From assembly GCF_900167445.1 (NCBI RefSeq), contig NZ_FUZT01000008.1, positions 1 through 64,000 on the forward strand: 64,000 nt of DNA. Reading direction: 5' to 3'. The notes beneath the pieces are model-generated. The model worked only from the letters and a program-made list of their open reading frames with translations. It did no database searches and had not been told where the DNA came from. Source of the stretch: Maledivibacter halophilus (lineage in GTDB: Bacteria > Bacillota > Clostridia > Peptostreptococcales > Caminicellaceae). Both the position numbers and the translations under genes were made by a program. Position 1 is the first letter of the stretch. The number at the start of each line of letters is the position of its first letter. Positions 54,741 to 64,000 of the stretch are shown here, in pieces.

Positions 54741-56465
54741 TTATTGTATCTCATTAATTTTCTTTAAAATGAATGTCTCTAACATATTCAATTTTTCAAT
54801 AGATTTTTTCTCATCCCTTGAAACAACTGAAAAATATATTTTTATCTTTGGCTCTGTTCCTGAGGGCCTCACTGCAAACCATGAATCATCCTCAAGGGTA
54901 AAATGAAGTACATTTGACTTTTCCAAATCTAGAAAGCTTTCAGTATTGGAGAGTATATTCCTTGCTTTACCTTCTTTATAATCCCTGATAATTTTCACCC
55001 TTAAATCTTCAATAACCAATGGGGGATTATTCCTGAGAGAATCCATTATTCTTACTATTTTTTCAAGACCTTCTTTTCCCTTAAGGGTTATGGATTTCAA
55101 ATCTTCTTTATAATATCCATATTCCCTATAAAGTTTCCTCAATACATCCAGCAAATTCATATTCCTAGATTTATAATAGGCAGCCATTTCAGCAATAAGC
55201 ATTGATGAAATCACCCCATCTTTATCCCTTACAAAGGTTCCTGCCAAATATCCATAGCTTTCTTCATATCCAAATATAAAATTTTTATCCTGTCTTTCTT
55301 CAAATTCTTTAATTTTTTCACCTATAAATTTAAAACCTGTAAGGGTGTTTAAGGTCTCTAATCCATATTTTTCAGCTATTGCTGCTCCAAGCTCAGATGT
55401 TACTATGGTCTTTATAATAACACTATTTTCCGGTACATTTTTCATGGAAGCTAAAATATAATCTATGAGGAGGGCACCGGTTTGATTTCCAGTTAACACC
55501 TGGTACTTTCCACCATTGTCTTTGACTACAACTCCAACCCTATCGCAATCGGGATCAGTTCCTATAATAATATCGGCCTTTTCTTTGTCGGCAAGTTTTA
55601 TTGCAAGCTCAAAGGCATTATATTCTTCAGGGTTTGGATATTTTACCGTGGAAAATTTGCTATCGGCCACTTCCTGCTCTGGTACCACAATAAGATTTTT
55701 AAATCCTATCTCATTTAAAACTCTTTTTATAGGCATAGCCCCTGTTCCATGAAGGGGTGTATAAACTATTTTAAAATCCTTTATTTTCTTTATTACATCT
55801 TTTCTTATTGATAATGACTTTACTTTTTCTATATACTTATCATCAATTTCTTTTCCTATTATCTTTAATAATCCCTTATCTAGAGCTTTCCTTTCATCTA
55901 AATACTTTACTTCACTAAAATCATTTATTTTTCTGATTTCATCTATAATTACATTGGCAAACCTGGGAACCAATTGAGCTCCATCCTCACCATAGACCTT
56001 ATATCCATTGTATTCTTTAGGATTATGACTTGCTGTTATAACTATACCTGCTGCGCTTTTAAGCTCTCTAACTGCAAAGGAAAGCTCGGGAGTTGTTCTA
56101 AGGGACTCAAAGACATAGGATTTTATTCCATTTCCATTTAAAACTAAGGCTGCTTCCCTGGCAAACTCTGGAGATTTATATCTTGAATCATAGGCTATCA
56201 CTACACCCTTTTCCTTTGCATCATCTACATTTTTTAATATATAATTTGCAAGTCCCTGGGTAGTCTTTCTTACATTATATTTATTCATTCTATTTGTTCC
56301 CGCTCCAATTATCCCTCTAAGCCCACCTGTTCCGAATTCAAGCTCCCTGAAAAATCTATCTTCTATTTCCTCTTTATCATTTTTTATACTTAACAGCTCT
56401 TTCTTTGTAGCTTCATCGAAATATGAGCTGTTAATCCATTCATCATACTTTTCCATATAGTTCAT
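54741..56465 (-). CDS. pgm: Phosphoglucomutase (alpha-D-phosphohexomutase family)
   Basis: 574 residues from the ATG at 56465 (AGGGGGAT site); ATG at 56486 is upstream of that site. Phospho-serine loop ITASHNPKEYNGYK, metal loop GTDPDCDRVG, sugar loop GYEESYGYL, phosphate loop RPSGTEPKIK. It converts glucose-1-phosphate and glucose-6-phosphate, linking glycogen to glycolysis. It resembles PgcA-type mutases by size. Confidence 0.93.
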   Translation of the reverse strand: MNYMEKYDEWINSSYFDEATKKELLSIKNDKEEIEDRFFRELEFGTGGLRGIIGAGTNRMNKYNVRKTTQGLANYILKNVDDAKEKGVVIAYDSRYKSPEFAREAALVLNGNGIKSYVFESLRTTPELSFAVRELKSAAGIVITASHNPKEYNGYKVYGEDGAQLVPRFANVIIDEIRKINDFSEVKYLDERKALDKGLLKIIGKEIDDKYIEKVKSLSIRKDVIKKIKDFKIVYTPLHGTGAMPIKRVLNEIGFKNLIVVPEQEVADSKFSTVKYPNPEEYNAFELAIKLADKEKADIIIGTDPDCDRVGVVVKDNGGKYQVLTGNQTGALLIDYILASMKNVPENSVIIKTIVTSELGAAIAEKYGLETLNTLTGFKFIGEKIKEFEERQDKNFIFGYEESYGYLAGTFVRDKDGVISSMLIAEMAAYYKSRNMNLLDVLRKLYREYGYYKEDLKSITLKGKEGLEKIVRIMDSLRNNPPLVIEDLRVKIIRDYKEGKARNILSNTESFLDLEKSNVLHFTLEDDSWFAVRPSGTEPKIKIYFSVVSRDEKKSIEKLNMLETFILKKINEIQ

Positions 56466-56494
56466 ATAAATCCCCCTAATTAGCAATTTAATAT

Positions 56495-56545
56495 TTGAGG
56501 AAATTGCATAATATATGTAAAGAACTTTAATTATGCAATTTTCCC
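56495..56545 (-). repeat. MITE-like short repeat, copy D
   Basis: 51 bp: TTGAGGAAATTGCATAAT, a short centre, then ATTATGCAATTTTCC. It keeps only the inverted ends of the family. It lies between the pulA stop (3 nt away) and the pgm ribosome site, inside the operon, and would form a 12-bp hairpin in the mRNA. Confidence 0.7.
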
Positions 56546-56547
56546 AT

Positions 56548-58440
56548 TTATTTATAAAGTATATAGGTCGATAAGGGACTTACCTTTACTTCATCTATAA
56601 AGCTTTCAACCCCCACCGAAACTCCACATTCATTAACTTCATATTCATTGGCTATCACCCTCCACCGGCCTTGAAGAGGAAGCTTTATAACTATTTCATA
56701 TAAATTGGCATTATGTACAATAAGGATATAATCATAATCCTCTTTGTAAGGAGAGTTCAAAAGATAAGCCACAGAATGCCTTGGAGAATCAAGAAACTTC
56801 AAATATTTTCTTATATCTTCAGAGCTTTCAAGGGTCATTACTCTTTGTTTTTTCCTAAGTTTAATTAAACCTTTAATGTAATTGAAGTTTTTTAGATACT
56901 CGGTTTTCTTGTTCCAGTCTATTCCGTTCACTTCATCCCCTGCATTATAGCTGTTATGATTCCCCTGTTTTGTTCTTAAGATCTCTGTTCCCCCCTGTAT
57001 AAAGGGTATCCCAAAAGATGTCAGAATTATAGATAATGCCAGTCTGTTAATTTTAACTTTTTCTTCGGGGCTAACTTCACCCTTAACTTTTTCTATTTTA
57101 TCATAAAGTATGAGATTGTCATGGGAACTTACATAATTTATAGTTTCAATAGGCTCCCCAGCAAATCCCTTTATTATAGAATCGTAATCTATACTTCCTG
57201 CAATTCCTTTTTTAATCTCATTTTCCAAATTCCATTCTCCCATTACAAATCCCAGACCCCATCCATCATTATCTCCTTTTATAGCATTTCTAAAATCATC
57301 ATTAAATAGAGCTATTTTTATACCTTTTTGACTTCCCTTTGTAAACCTGAGCCCTTTATCCAAAGCTGAAGCTCCACCAACCCAGGGCTCACCATAAATT
57401 AGAATATAGGGATCTATTTTTCTAAGCTCCCTTTCAATTTCCAAAATAGTTTCTTTATCATAGAGGGCCATGAGATCAAATCTAAATCCATCTATTTTAT
57501 ATTCTGTTGCCCAGAATTTTAAAGAATCAATTATAAATTTTCTAACCATTGGTCTTTCTGAAGCTATTTCGTTTCCACATCCTGAACCATTTGTAAAGCT
57601 GCTCTTTTCATCCCTTCTAAAATAGTACCCTGGAACAAGTAGGTTAAAGGAAGAATTTTCAGCTTCATAAACATGATTATATACCACATCCATAATCACC
57701 ATTATATCATTTTGATGGAGGGTCATTATCATTTTTTTAAGCTCGTTTATTCTTATTCTTCCATCATAGGGATCAGTAGAATAGGAGCCTTCAGGTACAT
57801 TGTAAAGATAAGGATCATACCCCCAATTGTATTCCCCTACATTTCTCTCATCTACACTGGCAAAATCAAATATAGGCAGTAAATGGACATGGGTAATTCC
57901 AAGCTCCCTTAAATAATCAACCCCAGTTGATAATCCAGCCTTATTCTTTGTTCCTATCTCTGTGAGACCAAGGAACTTCCCTTTATTTTTTATGCCTGAA
58001 GATTCATGAACTGAAAAATCCCTAATATGAGTTTCATAAATTACTGATTGGTTTAACTTTACCGGCTTAGATCTTTTATGATCTTCCCAGCCCCTGGGAT
58101 TTATAGAGTCAAAATCTACAATCATTCCTTTATCTCCATTGACAGTGGATCCTTTAGTATAGGGATCGGGAATTTCTTTTTCACAGATACCCTCTTTTAA
58201 AATATAGTTATAGTATTTGTTTTTATAATTTCCCTTCAGCTTTAATTTCCATACTCCATTTTTCCCTTTAATCATAGGATATATTTCGCCATACTCATCA
58301 TTGTGATTGTCGTAAATAATAGCTTTAATATCATCCTGAGTAGGAGCCCAGACTTTAAATAGGGTATAATCCCTATGATAGCTGGCTCCCAAATCATCAC
58401 CTTTATAAATATATTCCTCTATTTTACTATTTTCCATCAA
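56548..58440 (-). CDS. pulA: Type I pullulanase / debranching enzyme
   Basis: 630 residues, GH13. CBM48-like N-terminus (FKVWAPTQDDIKAIIYD), the pullulanase marker YNWGYDPYLYNVPEGSYST, DVVYNHV (region I), GFRFDLMALYD (nucleophile), IYGEPWVGG (acid), NYVSSHDNL (region IV). No signal peptide, so it debranches glycogen inside the cell by cutting alpha-1,6 bonds. Works with GlgP. Confidence 0.94.
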   Translation of the reverse strand: MMENSKIEEYIYKGDDLGASYHRDYTLFKVWAPTQDDIKAIIYDNHNDEYGEIYPMIKGKNGVWKLKLKGNYKNKYYNYILKEGICEKEIPDPYTKGSTVNGDKGMIVDFDSINPRGWEDHKRSKPVKLNQSVIYETHIRDFSVHESSGIKNKGKFLGLTEIGTKNKAGLSTGVDYLRELGITHVHLLPIFDFASVDERNVGEYNWGYDPYLYNVPEGSYSTDPYDGRIRINELKKMIMTLHQNDIMVIMDVVYNHVYEAENSSFNLLVPGYYFRRDEKSSFTNGSGCGNEIASERPMVRKFIIDSLKFWATEYKIDGFRFDLMALYDKETILEIERELRKIDPYILIYGEPWVGGASALDKGLRFTKGSQKGIKIALFNDDFRNAIKGDNDGWGLGFVMGEWNLENEIKKGIAGSIDYDSIIKGFAGEPIETINYVSSHDNLILYDKIEKVKGEVSPEEKVKINRLALSIILTSFGIPFIQGGTEILRTKQGNHNSYNAGDEVNGIDWNKKTEYLKNFNYIKGLIKLRKKQRVMTLESSEDIRKYLKFLDSPRHSVAYLLNSPYKEDYDYILIVHNANLYEIVIKLPLQGRWRVIANEYEVNECGVSVGVESFIDEVKVSPLSTYILYK

Positions 58441-58461
58441 GCTAACATTCCCTTGTGAATT

Positions 58462-60897
58462 TCAGTAATATCCATTATGCAGATTCATCTTCCATATTCC
58501 TGTTGCATATTCATATACAGTTCGATCACTGGAAAAAACACCTGAAGAACCTATATTTACAATAGACATTTCTCTCCATTTAGGTTTATTTCTATAAAGA
58601 TTCTCTATCTTTTTTTGTGCCTTTACATAGGAATCAAAATCTTTTAGAACAAAAAATTCATCGTTATGCTTAATAAGGGAATCATATATAATAGATAATT
58701 CATCCTTCTTAACAGAAAAAAATCCGCCCTTTAATTGATTTAATATGGTTTTAAGTCTTATATCATTATTATATAGCTCCATTGAATTATAGCTTCCACT
58801 CCTATAAAGCTCTAAAAATTCCTTTTCATTTAAACCAAATACTACAATATTTTCTTCCCCCACGGCATTTTTTATATCTATATTTGCTCCATCAAGGGTG
58901 GCTAAGGTAATTGCTCCGTTCATCATAAATTTCATATTTCCAGTTCCCGATGCTTCCTTTGTGGTAGTAGATATCTGCTGACTTACATTTGCTGCTGGAA
59001 TTATATCTTCCGCCAAGGATACCCCATAATTTTCCATAAAGACAATTTTTATCTTATCCTTTATCCTGCTATCATTATTGACTTTATCTGCAAGTGTATT
59101 TATAAGCTTAATAATCTGCTTTGCCATATTATAGGATGGCGCCGCCTTTCCACCAAATATAAATGTTCTTGGATAAATATCAAAATGGGGATTCTCCCTT
59201 AAACTATTGTATAAATACATTATATGGAATACATTTAAAAGCTGTCTTTTATATTCATGCAGCCTTTTTACATGGATATCAAATATAGAACCAGGGTCTA
59301 CATCTATTCCATTTTTTTCTCTTATAATATTGCTAAGCTTTATTTTATTATTTTGTTTTATTTGATAAATCCTTTCCTGAAAAGCCGGATCATTTCTATA
59401 CTTCAATAATTTTCTAAGCTTTGTGGGTAAGTTTATCCAGTCTCTTCCAATAGTTTCATTAATTAGTTCTGTAAGCTTTGGATTCGATTTAATAAGCCAT
59501 CTTCTATGGCTTATTCCATTGGTTTTATTATTGAACCTATAGGGATAATAATCATAAAAATCCTTAAGCTCCTGCTTTTTCAAAAGCTCTGTATGAAGCT
59601 TAGCCACGCCATTTACACTATAGCTTCCTACAATTGCAAGATGGGCCATTCTTATTTGATTATGGGCAATTATAGCCATTTGTGAAATTTTATCAAAATC
59701 TCCATAATATTTAGTATTCCAAAGCTCCCTACAAAATCTTTCGTTTATTTCACTTATTATCATATATATACGGGGCAGGAGGCTTTTGAACATTTCCACA
59801 TCCCATTTTTCCAGAGCCTCGGACATAATAGTGTGATTTGTATAGGAGATAGTATTTGCGGTTATATTCCAAGCCTCATCCCATCCAAGATTTTCTTCAT
59901 CCATCAGTATCCTCATTAGTTCGGGAACTGCAAGGGCAGGATGGGTATCGTTTATATGGATTGCTATGTATTCATGGAAATCCTCTATTGGCTTTTTTAA
60001 TTTTTTAAAGGTTCTCATTATACTTTGAATTCCCGCTGAAACCAAAAAATACTCCTGCTTAAGCCTTAAATTTCTACCTGCTTCAAGGGCATCATCTGGA
60101 TAAAGCACTTGGGAAATAGATTCTATAGAATGCTTATATTCAAAGGCCTCAATATACTTTCCCCTGCTGAAATTTGAAAAATCAAAATCCTGCTCCATGG
60201 CTTCTGCACTAAAAAGTCTCAAAGTATTTACTCTTTTATTTTTATATCCTACCAAGGGTGTATCATAGGGAACAGCTAAAACCGATTCATAATTTTCATG
60301 GATAAACTTTAGCCTACCATCCTCCTCTATAACTCTTACATTCCCTCCGAATTTAACTTTAACTGACTTTTCCTTTCTTTTTATTTCCCAAGGATTTTCG
60401 TTTTGCAGCCATTTATCAGGAAATTCTACCTGATATCCATCTACTATCTTCTGTTCAAAGAGGCCATAACTATATCTTATACCGCAGCCATGGCCTGGAA
60501 CTCCTATGGAGGCCATCGAATCCATGAAACATGCAGCAAGCCTTCCCAAACCTCCATTTCCCAGTCCCTGATCCTTCTCTATCTCTTCAATTTCATTTAA
60601 ATCTATGTTTAGCTCTTTAAGGGCCTCCTGACAAATATCCTTTATTCCAATGTTTATAAGATTACTTACAAGGAGTTTTCCCATTAAAAACTCCATTGAA
60701 AAATAATATACCTGCTTTTCTGAATTCCTTATATATTGTCTATTGGTTTTTAACCAGTTCTCATATATATAATTTTTCATTAAACTGCTGAGGGCATAAT
60801 ATATGTCCAGTTTTGATGCTTCATCTATATTAATTGCCCGTTCAGTTTGAAGCTCTTTTATTATATCTCTTTTTATTCTATCCTTATTTAACCTCAT
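58462..60897 (-). CDS. glgP: Glycogen/starch phosphorylase GlgP
   Basis: 811 residues from the ATG at 60897 (GTGGGGGAA site); an ATG at 60918 is further upstream. The GT35 pattern is complete: YFSMEFLMGKLL, GLGNGGLGRLAACFMDS, the VKRLHEYKRQLLN stretch, and the pyridoxal-phosphate site EASGTGNMKFMMNGA with the Lys. It releases glucose-1-phosphate from glycogen ends. Sits between synthase and debranching genes. Confidence 0.95.
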   Translation of the reverse strand: MRLNKDRIKRDIIKELQTERAINIDEASKLDIYYALSSLMKNYIYENWLKTNRQYIRNSEKQVYYFSMEFLMGKLLVSNLINIGIKDICQEALKELNIDLNEIEEIEKDQGLGNGGLGRLAACFMDSMASIGVPGHGCGIRYSYGLFEQKIVDGYQVEFPDKWLQNENPWEIKRKEKSVKVKFGGNVRVIEEDGRLKFIHENYESVLAVPYDTPLVGYKNKRVNTLRLFSAEAMEQDFDFSNFSRGKYIEAFEYKHSIESISQVLYPDDALEAGRNLRLKQEYFLVSAGIQSIMRTFKKLKKPIEDFHEYIAIHINDTHPALAVPELMRILMDEENLGWDEAWNITANTISYTNHTIMSEALEKWDVEMFKSLLPRIYMIISEINERFCRELWNTKYYGDFDKISQMAIIAHNQIRMAHLAIVGSYSVNGVAKLHTELLKKQELKDFYDYYPYRFNNKTNGISHRRWLIKSNPKLTELINETIGRDWINLPTKLRKLLKYRNDPAFQERIYQIKQNNKIKLSNIIREKNGIDVDPGSIFDIHVKRLHEYKRQLLNVFHIMYLYNSLRENPHFDIYPRTFIFGGKAAPSYNMAKQIIKLINTLADKVNNDSRIKDKIKIVFMENYGVSLAEDIIPAANVSQQISTTTKEASGTGNMKFMMNGAITLATLDGANIDIKNAVGEENIVVFGLNEKEFLELYRSGSYNSMELYNNDIRLKTILNQLKGGFFSVKKDELSIIYDSLIKHNDEFFVLKDFDSYVKAQKKIENLYRNKPKWREMSIVNIGSSGVFSSDRTVYEYATGIWKMNLHNGYY

Positions 60898-60943
60898 ACA
60901 GTTCCCCCACTTTGCCAAAATGAAGTAAAGAACTCTATTCCCT

Positions 60944-62389
60944 CTATATTCCCCTTACTTCTTGTATTTTTTCAAATAATTCTTTATATGTTTTTGCTGA
61001 ATTACTCCAGCTATAGTCCTCATTCATAGCACTTTTAACAATTTTGCTCCATATTTCCTTATCTTTATAGAAACTTAAAGCCCTATTTATTGTATAAAGC
61101 ATATCATGGGCATTATAATTGGTAAAACTAAAACCATTACCTTCCCCAGTGTATTCATTAAAGGGCTTAATTGTGTCCTTTAAGCCTCCTGTTTCCCTTA
61201 CTACAGGTATAGAGCCATACCTTAAAGCAATAAGCTGACCAAGTCCACAAGGTTCAAATAGAGAAGGCATTAGAAACATATCTGAAGCTGCGTATATTTT
61301 ATGGGCTAATTCTTCATCAAATAAAATATTTGCAGACAATTTTTCCGGATACCTATAGGCAAATTCTTTTAACTTGGATTCATAATAGGGTTCGCCGGTA
61401 CCTAATATTATGATTTGTATATCTTCCCGTAACAGCTCATCTAAAATACCTATTACTAAATCCAGACCCTTCATCTTAGCCAGTCTTGAAACCATTGCCA
61501 TTACAGGCGTATTTTTTGTCTCTGGAAGCTTTAAATACTGCTGCAGCTTTATTTTATTTTCTTCTTTTTTTCCTATAAAATTAACATCATACTTTTTAAA
61601 TATCTTCTCATCCTTTCCCGGATCATAAATATCATAGTCAATTCCATTTACAATACCATACAATTCATCTTTTCTATACCTTAAAAGGCCATCAAGTCGT
61701 TCTCCAAAAAAAGGGTATTGTATTTCTCTGGAATATGTTTCACTTACAGTGGTCACTAAGTCGGAATATTTTATGCCTCCCTTCATAAAGCTAACTCCAC
61801 CATAAAATTCAAGAGCATCCACATCATAATATTCCTTTCCAAGTCCCAATAAATCTCCTAATATTTCTCCTGAAAATATCCCCTGATATTTTAAATTATG
61901 TACTGTAAAAACTGTTTTTATATGGTCATATTTTCCATACTTTTTGTAATGCTCATTTAACAACACTGGAATTATGGCTGTATGCCAGTCATTACAATGT
62001 ATAATATCGGGAATAAATCCTATATTTTCAATTGCTTCAAGTACTCCTTTGCAAAAATAGGAAAATCTTTCTCCATCATCATAATGACCATATAATCCAT
62101 CCCTTTTAAAATAATACTCATTGTCTATAAAATAAAAAGGTACTTTTTCATATTCTAAATATTCTATTCCACAGTATTGCCTTCTCCACCCAACAGGAAC
62201 TTCAAAGCTGGTTAAAAAATTCATTTCTTCTTTGTACTTTTCCCCAATTCCTTTATATTTTGGAATAATAACCCTTATATCAACACCAAGCTTACCAAGG
62301 GCCTTAGGAAGTGAAAAGGCAACGTCTGCAAGACCTCCTGTCTTTATAAATGGTACTGCCTCTGAAGCCACATAAAGTATTTTCAGCAT
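60944..62389 (-). CDS. glgA: Glycogen synthase GlgA (ADP-glucose)
   Basis: 481 residues of GT5. The ADP-glucose binding motif KTGGLADV is at 16-23, then HCNDWHTAIIP, FTVHNLKYQG, VSRLAKMKGLD, and MPSLFEPCGLGQL near the C-terminal catalytic Glu. It extends alpha-1,4 glucan from ADP-glucose made by GlgC/GlgD. Confidence 0.95.
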   Translation of the reverse strand: MLKILYVASEAVPFIKTGGLADVAFSLPKALGKLGVDIRVIIPKYKGIGEKYKEEMNFLTSFEVPVGWRRQYCGIEYLEYEKVPFYFIDNEYYFKRDGLYGHYDDGERFSYFCKGVLEAIENIGFIPDIIHCNDWHTAIIPVLLNEHYKKYGKYDHIKTVFTVHNLKYQGIFSGEILGDLLGLGKEYYDVDALEFYGGVSFMKGGIKYSDLVTTVSETYSREIQYPFFGERLDGLLRYRKDELYGIVNGIDYDIYDPGKDEKIFKKYDVNFIGKKEENKIKLQQYLKLPETKNTPVMAMVSRLAKMKGLDLVIGILDELLREDIQIIILGTGEPYYESKLKEFAYRYPEKLSANILFDEELAHKIYAASDMFLMPSLFEPCGLGQLIALRYGSIPVVRETGGLKDTIKPFNEYTGEGNGFSFTNYNAHDMLYTINRALSFYKDKEIWSKIVKSAMNEDYSWSNSAKTYKELFEKIQEVRGI

Positions 62390-62424
62390 TTGTATTATCC
62401 CCCTTAATAATATAGCTGTATTTT

Positions 62425-63543
62425 TTAAAGCTTTAATCCTTTCTTAACAACCAATGGATTTATTTTGTCCCCAGCAAGTATATTATTTTTAGTTACATTA
62501 ACATATTTATCGACAATAGCATTTTTTATATATGCTCCTTCTTCAATTACACTTTTTTGCATAATAATACTATTCTCTATAACAGAATCTTTTTTAATCT
62601 TTACCCCTCTCCCAATAATACAGTTATGAACTTTACCTTCTATAACACAACCATTCGCTATTAAAGAATTAACCACCTCAGAATTTTCAGTATATTTAGC
62701 CGGTGGTTCGTCCTTAGTCTTTGTATATACTAAGTCTTCTTTGTGGAAGAGCTCCATTGATACCTCAAGATCCAGAAAATCCATACTGGTTTCGAAATAA
62801 TTCTGAGTAGAATTAATACATGCCAAATATCCTTCATATGGATATCCATTAACATTTAATCTATCCAGTCTTTGAAAGATAGCTTGTTTTAAATATTGGC
62901 TGTCTCCCAATGTTAAACTGTCCTGAATAATATCTAAAAGTAATTTCTTTTTCATAATATACATTTCCATAGATATATTATAATATCTTCTATTGCCTTC
63001 ATTACGCCCTATACTTTTTATTTTTCTATTCTCATCAATATTTAAGGAGTTGCATTTTAAAAATCTTCCGTTGTGATTTATCATTCTTTTATATGCAATT
63101 GTTATATCGGCTCCACTTTTTTTATGATACTTAAAGGCCTCTCTAAGGTCTATATTAGATATCATGTAGCTCCTAGATAAGAGTACATACTCCTGCTTAC
63201 TATATTTAATATAATCCAAGTTATTTCTAAAATTTTCCAGATCACCTCTGTGGGTAATTACATCATTTATATTGACAACGGGATTTAAAACGAATAATCC
63301 ATCAATTTTTCTATTTAAGTCCCATGGCTTACCGGTGCCTAAATGATCCATCAAGGAACGACTTTTTCCCTGGGTGAATATTGACACATTATGTATACCT
63401 GCATTGACCATATTGGACAAGGTGAAATCTATAACCCTATATCTCCCTCCTATAGGTATAGTTGCTATAGGCCTGTTATAGGTTAATTCTTTAATTTCTT
63501 CTTCATTTTCCCCTAAATTGATAATCCCCATTAAATTTTTCAT
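62425..63543 (-). CDS. glgD: ADP-glucose pyrophosphorylase regulatory subunit GlgD
   Basis: 372 residues. Nucleotidyltransferase-like N-terminus (MGIINLGENEEEIKEL, RPIATIPIGGRYRVIDFTLSNM) that lacks the GGxGTRL catalytic loop of GlgC, then a left-handed beta helix (NSLIANGCVIEGKVHNCIIGRGV). This is GlgD, the partner that raises GlgC activity in Firmicutes. Its start overlaps the glgC stop by 4 nt. Confidence 0.9.
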   Translation of the reverse strand: MKNLMGIINLGENEEEIKELTYNRPIATIPIGGRYRVIDFTLSNMVNAGIHNVSIFTQGKSRSLMDHLGTGKPWDLNRKIDGLFVLNPVVNINDVITHRGDLENFRNNLDYIKYSKQEYVLLSRSYMISNIDLREAFKYHKKSGADITIAYKRMINHNGRFLKCNSLNIDENRKIKSIGRNEGNRRYYNISMEMYIMKKKLLLDIIQDSLTLGDSQYLKQAIFQRLDRLNVNGYPYEGYLACINSTQNYFETSMDFLDLEVSMELFHKEDLVYTKTKDEPPAKYTENSEVVNSLIANGCVIEGKVHNCIIGRGVKIKKDSVIENSIIMQKSVIEEGAYIKNAIVDKYVNVTKNNILAGDKINPLVVKKGLKL

Positions 63544-64000
63544 TCTACATGTCCCCCTTTTTCACTTCCAATCTTTATAATTGAACCATCCATAACTATG
63601 GCCTTTTCAATGATTGCATAGTCTTGTATCTTAACACCGGGCATAATTACCGAGTCAATTATTTTTGCATTTTCTCCCACATATACATCGGTAAAAAGTA
63701 TAGAACCTTCAACTTCGCCATGTACTATGCAGCCTTCATTTACAAGTGAGTTCTTAACATTTCCGCTCCTGCTTATATAATGGGGATGGGTATTATTATT
63801 CACAGAATATATTCTCCACCTACGATCATATAAATCAAGCCTGCTGTCTTCCTTTAATAAATCTATATTTGCTTCCCATAAACTTTCTATGGTTCCAACA
63901 TCCTTCCAATATCCATCAAATTCATATGCATAAACCTTAGCTTTGCTGCTTACCATTTTAGGAATTATATTTTTTCCAAAATCATTTTGGGAGTTTTTAT
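63540..64000 (-). CDS. glgC: ADP-glucose pyrophosphorylase GlgC (5' end beyond window)
   Basis: The frame is open to the right edge, so only the last about 153 residues are present. They include DFGKNIIPKMV, AYEFDGYWKDVGTIESLWEAN, and the C-terminal beta-helix (CIVHGEVEGSILFTDVYVGE). These are GlgC features. The catalytic N-terminus lies outside the window. It makes ADP-glucose from glucose-1-phosphate and ATP, and heads the visible operon. Confidence 0.92.
   Translation of the reverse strand, partial: KNSQNDFGKNIIPKMVSSKAKVYAYEFDGYWKDVGTIESLWEANIDLLKEDSRLDLYDRRWRIYSVNNNTHPHYISRSGNVKNSLVNEGCIVHGEVEGSILFTDVYVGENAKIIDSVIMPGVKIQDYAIIEKAIVMDGSIIKIGSEKGGHVE

Noticed and set aside
1-64000. CRISPR arrays, tRNA or rRNA genes.
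   Set aside because: No regularly spaced repeats, tRNA-like cloverleaf or rRNA segments were recognised on either strand.

Overview
The window is AT-rich DNA from an anaerobic, spore-forming Gram-positive bacterium, most likely a member of the Clostridia or Tissierellia. The reasons are the Clostridia-type dcw cluster (PASTA-bearing SpoVD-like PBP2, SpoVE/FtsW, DUF881 pair, DUF1290 protein), three Spo0E-like micro-genes, strong AGGAGG ribosome binding sites with many GTG and TTG starts, and no outer-membrane genes. I cannot name the species. No rRNA, tRNA or CRISPR array was seen. Nearly all genes lie on the minus strand; the exceptions are ychF, a regulator, a polysaccharide deacetylase and a small XRE regulator.

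Layout. (1) 1-11172, minus: a Tad/Flp-type pilus locus in the order TadZ-like ATPase, CpaB, second TadZ-like ATPase, CpaF/TadA, TadB, TadC, a tiny Flp1-like pilin, three TadE-like pseudopilins, and a large secreted Ig-like protein that runs off the left edge. (2) 11401-27243, minus: the division and wall cluster mraZ-rsmH-ftsL-spoVD-murE-murF-mraY-murD-ftsW/spoVE-murA-divIB-DUF881-DUF881-sbp-ftsZ. murG is missing from its usual place. (3) 27533-32760, minus: a Spo0E-like gene, lgt, an active/inactive M16 peptidase pair, and a membrane-anchored protein that looks like a degenerate ferrochelatase. (4) 33214-37094: ychF (+), a TetR/DUF3795 pair with matching operators, dut with an open in-frame membrane extension upstream, REP-like debris with a transposase remnant, and a second Spo0E-like gene. 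(5) 37179-48560: a seven-gene minus operon (DUF3604 protein, OppA-B-C-D-F, S9 peptidase) with a divergent GGDEF-like/HTH regulator. (6) 48766-52571: accessory genes (polysaccharide deacetylase, GrpB-family protein, an unknown protein with an OadB-like motif, a third Spo0E-like gene, an XRE regulator) and MITE-like repeats. (7) 52661-64000, minus: glycogen metabolism, glgC (cut by the window edge)-glgD-glgA-glgP-pulA-pgm-glgB.

How the parts fit. Region 2 makes lipid II precursors and the septal machinery. Region 1 builds a surface pilus and probably a large adhesin. Region 5 looks like an uptake-and-cleavage unit for a peptide-like compound under a dedicated regulator. Region 7 contains both synthesis and breakdown of glycogen in one operon, as is common in sporulating clostridia. 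The most interesting leads are the DUF3604/Opp/S9/regulator unit, the two TadZ-like ATPases with complementary Walker A defects, the MITE-like family with inverted copies around an unknown gene, the open dUTPase extension, and the ferrochelatase-like membrane protein.
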